Shown here one piece after another: positions 8,044-10,790 of a stretch of 10,790 nt of DNA. The position numbers and the translations under genes were made by a program. Origin of the DNA: Candidatus Babelota bacterium (GTDB taxonomy: Bacteria; Babelota; Babeliae; Babelales; Babelaceae); contig PRDV01000018.1 in NCBI GenBank assembly GCA_003174035.1, positions 1 to 10,790 of the forward strand. Reading direction: 5' to 3'. The notes below the pieces were generated by a model. The model saw only the letters and a program-made list of their open reading frames with translations. It searched no databases and had not been told where the DNA came from. Position 1 is the first letter of the stretch; each line of letters starts with the position of its first letter.

Positions 8044-8073
8044 CATGCAAGAAAATTGTTGGTTAGCGATGTT

Positions 8074-8454
8074 TTAACATATTATCAACCCCCGCTTGAG
8101 TAACACAAAACCGAGAGCGCCAGTAACAATAGTTAAGACTGAACCCCCCACAATGCGCTGAACTGCTTGTTTGCCCTGCAGATTGAGTCTTTGGGTGTCG
8201 TAACCGTCTCTCAAGAGGGTATCAAGAAAGCTCTGTTGTGATTTTTTAACAGCATCGAATTGATGATGGCCAAAATAGGTGATTGCGGCCGTAATGCCAG
8301 CAAATCCCATAAGTGCGCCACCACCAGCGATGAAGAAACTATCTCTTAAAAAATGCTGGACTTCGTAAGACTTCTTTTCTTTTTCTGCATTAATAGGCGG
8401 AATGGTGCATCCTAGAGTGCAGAGCATAGTGAGTGCGATAATATATTTGTTCAT
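8074..8454 (-). CDS. Small exported or inner-membrane protein with two hydrophobic segments, function unknown
   Basis: This 126-aa protein is not recognised as a member of a named family. Residues 1-23 look like a signal sequence (K3, hydrophobic stretch, possible cleavage after INA23 before EKEKK). A Cys at 16 follows TLG, which resembles a lipobox but has Thr at -3, so lipoprotein processing is doubtful. Two Gly/Ala-rich hydrophobic segments lie at about 39-62 and 101-125, separated by a polar stretch of about 38 residues. A good AAGGA lies eight bases before the ATG. The gene is flanked by 171 nt before clpB and 118 nt after the MYND gene, so it may be a separate unit. A membrane role is inferred from hydropathy only. 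Confidence 0.75.
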   Translation of the reverse strand: MNKYIIALTMLCTLGCTIPPINAEKEKKSYEVQHFLRDSFFIAGGGALMGFAGITAAITYFGHHQFDAVKKSQQSFLDTLLRDGYDTQRLNLQGKQAVQRIVGGSVLTIVTGALGFVLLKRGLIIC

Positions 8455-8572
8455 AGCAGATTTCCTTAATGTTAATGGATTTCATGTCTGTATTTTATAC
8501 TATCGACAAAAACATTAGAAATCAAAAGCCTAGCTCTTCAGAGGCAATTTTCTTCTGGTTCAGCCATTTTCA

Positions 8573-9829
8573 TTATTTTTCGCAATAGAGTTTTGCTAGC
8601 ATATAGGGTATGGGATGCGGCATCACCATAAGGTGATAAAATGGATCATCATTACCGAGTGGTGCTAATTTACGAGGCAAATTCAAATCGCCGCACTTTT
8701 TCTGAATGAAATTGGTACTTATTTGTTCCCCAAACTCTTCTATAGGACAAATAGTATCGTTTACACTGACGAGAAATTGATTATCGGTTAAGAATGCATG
8801 TCGCATTATGGTGTCATGCTGAAGGCAATCGAGGATCGTGGTATGGTCTTGTTCCATGATTCCCTTAATCAATTCCCTCGTTTTGGCAGGATTTAAGCAA
8901 GGAACAGCGCAAAGAATACAATAAACTGAAATCATGATTACATCTGCTCCAACTGAAGACTCGGAATGACCAAAATCGGGGGTAACAGTTCGTAAAAATT
9001 TGAGCATAATTTCTTTTCGTAAGTATTCAAGAGCCTCTTTCACTGAAAGCGGGTAACCTTTGTTGCGAAATAGGCTTCCTAATTTTCTGTTTGCTTCAAG
9101 TTTTTTAAGCATAGCCAGTCCCTTTGTTTCCATGAGCTCATTATAATTCGCTATTTTAGCCTTCGGAATACGACTTCCAAAGTATTCGAACGAAAAAATC
9201 CATTGTCTAAAAGCAAATTGCACAGTTCCTTGTTCTAAGCGGGGAAACTCATCCAGAAATTCGGGTAAATAGGTAATGAGATAGAGGTCTATATTTTTTG
9301 CTAATTCATCATCATTGTTTCTTGCTAATGCACTGTAACAATTTTCCCGCAAAAAATCAGTGTAAGCCCTACCATATAGACTAAGTTGTTTTACTACCTC
9401 AGCGCGCTGCTCTGGAAAAATAGGTAACGCCTTACTCCGGATAGAGGTAAGAGTTTCTAAGGAAGCATGAAAAGGTTGTTGCAGCTTTTCAATATATGCT
9501 TCTTCTAGTTCAATAAACTCACGTTGAATCGCTTCTAACTGTTTTTTGCGTTCTTCTTTTTCTAGCGTTTCAGGAATTTCTTTAATGCGTTTAATAATTT
9601 TTTTGCATGTTTTTTTGTGCCGTTCCCAATCTTTTTCTTGGCATTCTTTAGCGCAATAGCGGATCACTTTACATGCTGTGCACCATTTGTGATGCTCGAT
9701 TGTTTCTTTTTTAGTGCAGGCACTGCAACTGCGAAATACTCTAATGAGGATTGGTTGAGATTTTTCCATACTTAACACGGAAAAATTTGATAAAACTATC
9801 AAGAAGGAAAGCATTATAAAGTGTAACAT
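8573..9829 (-). CDS. Signal-peptide-bearing MYND zinc-finger protein, family of unknown function
   Basis: This 418-aa protein starts at ATG with AAAGGA six bases upstream, which fixes the start and includes a hydrophobic signal sequence (1-20, cleavage plausible after VLS20 before MEK). A complete MYND finger follows at once: C35, C38, C50, C53, C59, C63, H71, C75, spaced C-x2-C-x11-C-x2-C-x5-C-x3-C-x7-H-x3-C, matching the eukaryotic consensus. A Lys/Glu-rich helix, probably coiled coil, spans 76-117. The rest is helical, and residues 249-370 form a conserved block shared with the paralogue at 10095 (GSLFRNKGYP, IMLKF, CLQH, IMRHAFLTDN, CPIE). There is no SET domain, so it is not SMYD-like. 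MYND fingers in eukaryotes bind proline-rich peptides; an effector role after export is inferred. Confidence 0.9.
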   Translation of the reverse strand: MLHFIMLSFLIVLSNFSVLSMEKSQPILIRVFRSCSACTKKETIEHHKWCTACKVIRYCAKECQEKDWERHKKTCKKIIKRIKEIPETLEKEERKKQLEAIQREFIELEEAYIEKLQQPFHASLETLTSIRSKALPIFPEQRAEVVKQLSLYGRAYTDFLRENCYSALARNNDDELAKNIDLYLITYLPEFLDEFPRLEQGTVQFAFRQWIFSFEYFGSRIPKAKIANYNELMETKGLAMLKKLEANRKLGSLFRNKGYPLSVKEALEYLRKEIMLKFLRTVTPDFGHSESSVGADVIMISVYCILCAVPCLNPAKTRELIKGIMEQDHTTILDCLQHDTIMRHAFLTDNQFLVSVNDTICPIEEFGEQISTNFIQKKCGDLNLPRKLAPLGNDDPFYHLMVMPHPIPYMLAKLYCEK

Positions 9830-9835
9830 AGTAGA

Positions 9836-9841
9836 TCCTTT
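9836..9841 (-). promoter_or_regulatory. Ribosome binding site of the intact MYND gene
   Basis: AAAGGA on the minus strand lies six bases before the ATG at 9829. It sits at the point where the upstream decayed MYND copy loses its similarity, so the intact gene's leader directly abuts a relic of its own family. Confidence 0.6.
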
Positions 9842-10056
9842 CTAATTTTTGGCATTCTGCGGAACAATAACGAGCAACTTGACCATTAGGGCACCATTTG
9901 AAATGTTGTATTGTTTTCTTAGCATAACATCCACCGCAAAAACGAGTGGGATAAATTTTGACCAATTTTTTTTTGTGATTTTTCCATGCTTATGAGAAAA
10001 AAAGTAGGTGCTGCTATCGTAAATACATAGAGTATGCAGGGAAAGATCGTCCTCAT
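9841..10056 (-). pseudogene. Decayed 5' fragment of a MYND-finger gene (frameshifted and truncated)
   Basis: From ATG at 10056 a hydrophobic leader of 23 codons runs in frame into MEKSQKK, closely matching LSMEKSQ in the intact gene. At an A9 run (plus-strand T9, 9966-9974) the frame breaks: the original frame ends at TAA 9919-9921 after 45 codons, while the MYND similarity continues one frame over (VKIYPTRFCGGC from 9962, then QHFKWC and ARYCSAECQK). With one A removed the frames join. The finger keeps C-x2-C, the third Cys and the C-x3-C pair, but the fourth ligand is Gly (WCPNG where the intact copy has WCTAC). Similarity stops after CQK at about 9846, just before the intact gene's ribosome binding site; the His and final Cys are absent. 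This is a relic, or a copy whose expression would need slippage. Confidence 0.75.
9966..9974 (-). repeat. A9 homopolymer tract at the frameshift
   Basis: Nine consecutive A on the minus strand immediately follow MEKSQ codons of the decayed MYND copy. Eight A would restore the reading frame into the zinc finger. Such runs are prone to replication or transcriptional slippage, and also to assembly error. Confidence 0.8.
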
Positions 10057-10094
10057 TTTATTGTGTGCGGTGTGATATCTTATGACAAAAAAGC

Positions 10095-10790
10095 TCATAG
10101 TTTTTTATCTCCAGCGGTTAACGATAAACCTAACTTTGCGTGATAGAAATGTGCAAGTGAAAGAGGAATAAAACTTATATTTGTGCTCAGAAAGGTAAAA
10201 ACATCCATTTCTTTTGGTGCTTGAAAGTGATCACTTAAGAGTATATTACCATCGCTCTGTGTTATGCGCTTAAGAGTTATAAGCTTGAGAAAATTTTCAA
10301 TTGGACAAATCTGTTCTTCAACTGCAAAGATAAACTTATTATCAGTTAAAAAAGCATGGCGCATGATTAGAGAATGTTGAAGGCATGAAACCATTTGTGA
10401 ATGATCTTCGTGCATAATGCTATCAATAAATTCTTGAGTTTTAGTGAGATGCAGGCAAGGAATAGTGCATAAGATGTAATATACCCAAATAATCGTTAGG
10501 TTTTTTAAAAATAAGGAAGCTGATTTTGAATCATCAGTTGGATAATAAACCTCCTTAAACTTGAGCATAATTTTTTTTCTTAAGCATTCAAGGGCGTTTT
10601 CCGCGGCAGCGGGATAGCCCTTATTGCGATACAAGCTTCCCTCTGAACGATATGCTTCAAATTTTTTATAAAAGGGCAAAACAACTTGTTGGAAATGTTC
10701 CAATTCTTTCATTTTCCCGTTCTTTTCAAGCTTATGTGGAATAACATACTCCATATAAAAAATGTAGTCTCTAAAAATGCTCTCTACTGT
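10095..10790 (-). CDS. C-terminal part of a third MYND-family paralogue (5' end outside window)
   Basis: The frame is open through the right edge: the 12 codons upstream of ATG 10754 read TVESIFRDYIFY and align with TVQFAFRQWIFS in the intact MYND protein (about residues 202-213). The ATG is therefore internal and the gene starts beyond the window. The visible 231 residues match residues 202-370 of the intact protein, including GSLYRNKGYP, RKKIMLKF, YYILCTIPCL, SCLQH, IMRHAFLTDN and ICPIENF, but the last 55 or so residues diverge completely. Whether an N-terminal signal peptide and MYND finger are present cannot be seen; they are expected from the paralogue. The stop is 38 nt before the start of the decayed copy, consistent with a tandem array. 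Confidence 0.82.
   Translation of the reverse strand, partial: TVESIFRDYIFYMEYVIPHKLEKNGKMKELEHFQQVVLPFYKKFEAYRSEGSLYRNKGYPAAAENALECLRKKIMLKFKEVYYPTDDSKSASLFLKNLTIIWVYYILCTIPCLHLTKTQEFIDSIMHEDHSQMVSCLQHSLIMRHAFLTDNKFIFAVEEQICPIENFLKLITLKRITQSDGNILLSDHFQAPKEMDVFTFLSTNISFIPLSLAHFYHAKLGLSLTAGDKKL

Noticed and set aside
7859..8050. 63-aa minus-strand ORF overlapping the clpB start
   Set aside because: It is out of frame with clpB, has no recognisable domain, and crosses the predicted clpB promoter and the hairpin at 8020-8043.
8530..8553. GCCT/AGGC hairpin followed by TTTT after the intact MYND gene
   Set aside because: The stem is only four base pairs with a ten-base loop and mismatches on extension, too weak to call a terminator.
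9741..9965. 74-aa ORF from TTG 9965 as an independent gene
   Set aside because: Its first 40 codons are MYND remnant continued from an upstream ATG across the A9 tract, and the rest only reads out of frame through the intact gene's start.

Overview
This window looks like part of the genome of a host-associated bacterium with an amoeba-symbiont lifestyle. The best guess, by inference only, is Candidatus Dependentiae (TM6/Babela-like). The reasons are a moderately low GC content, signal-peptide-bearing ankyrin-repeat proteins, MYND zinc-finger proteins (a eukaryote-type domain) arranged as a multigene family, and an AAA-like ATPase fused to a PD-(D/E)XK nuclease. A housekeeping clpB chaperone gene sits among them. 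No rRNA, tRNA, CRISPR array, transposase or insertion-sequence ends were seen.

Layout. (1) Positions 1-1217, plus strand: the 3' part of a gene for an AAA-like ATPase with a C-terminal PD-(D/E)XK nuclease domain; its Walker A region lies left of the window. (2) A tiny Cys-containing plus-strand ORF with a good ribosome binding site (1238-1324) lies at the convergent junction. Everything after that is on the minus strand. (3) 1295-3226 and 3277-5169: two tandem paralogues encoding exported ankyrin-repeat proteins of 643 and 630 aa, 50 nt apart, probably cotranscribed from a strong sigma70-type promoter at 5292-5319. (4) 5341-7902: intact clpB with its own promoter and no visible CIRCE element. 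(5) 8074-8454: a small exported or membrane protein with two hydrophobic segments. (6) 8573-9829: an intact 418-aa signal-peptide-bearing MYND-finger protein. (7) 9841-10056: a decayed 5' fragment of a second MYND gene, frameshifted at an A9 tract, missing one Zn ligand and cut off before the end of the finger. (8) 10095-10790: the 3' part of a third member of this family, running off the right edge.

Two expanding families of exported, eukaryote-like proteins (ankyrin with an F-box-like motif, and MYND) therefore flank a core chaperone gene. The presumed role of both is manipulating or binding host proteins; that is inference from domain content and export signals. The most noteworthy points are the tandem MYND family with an undescribed conserved C-terminal domain, the slippable A9 tract, and the conserved cysteine set in the ankyrin pair.
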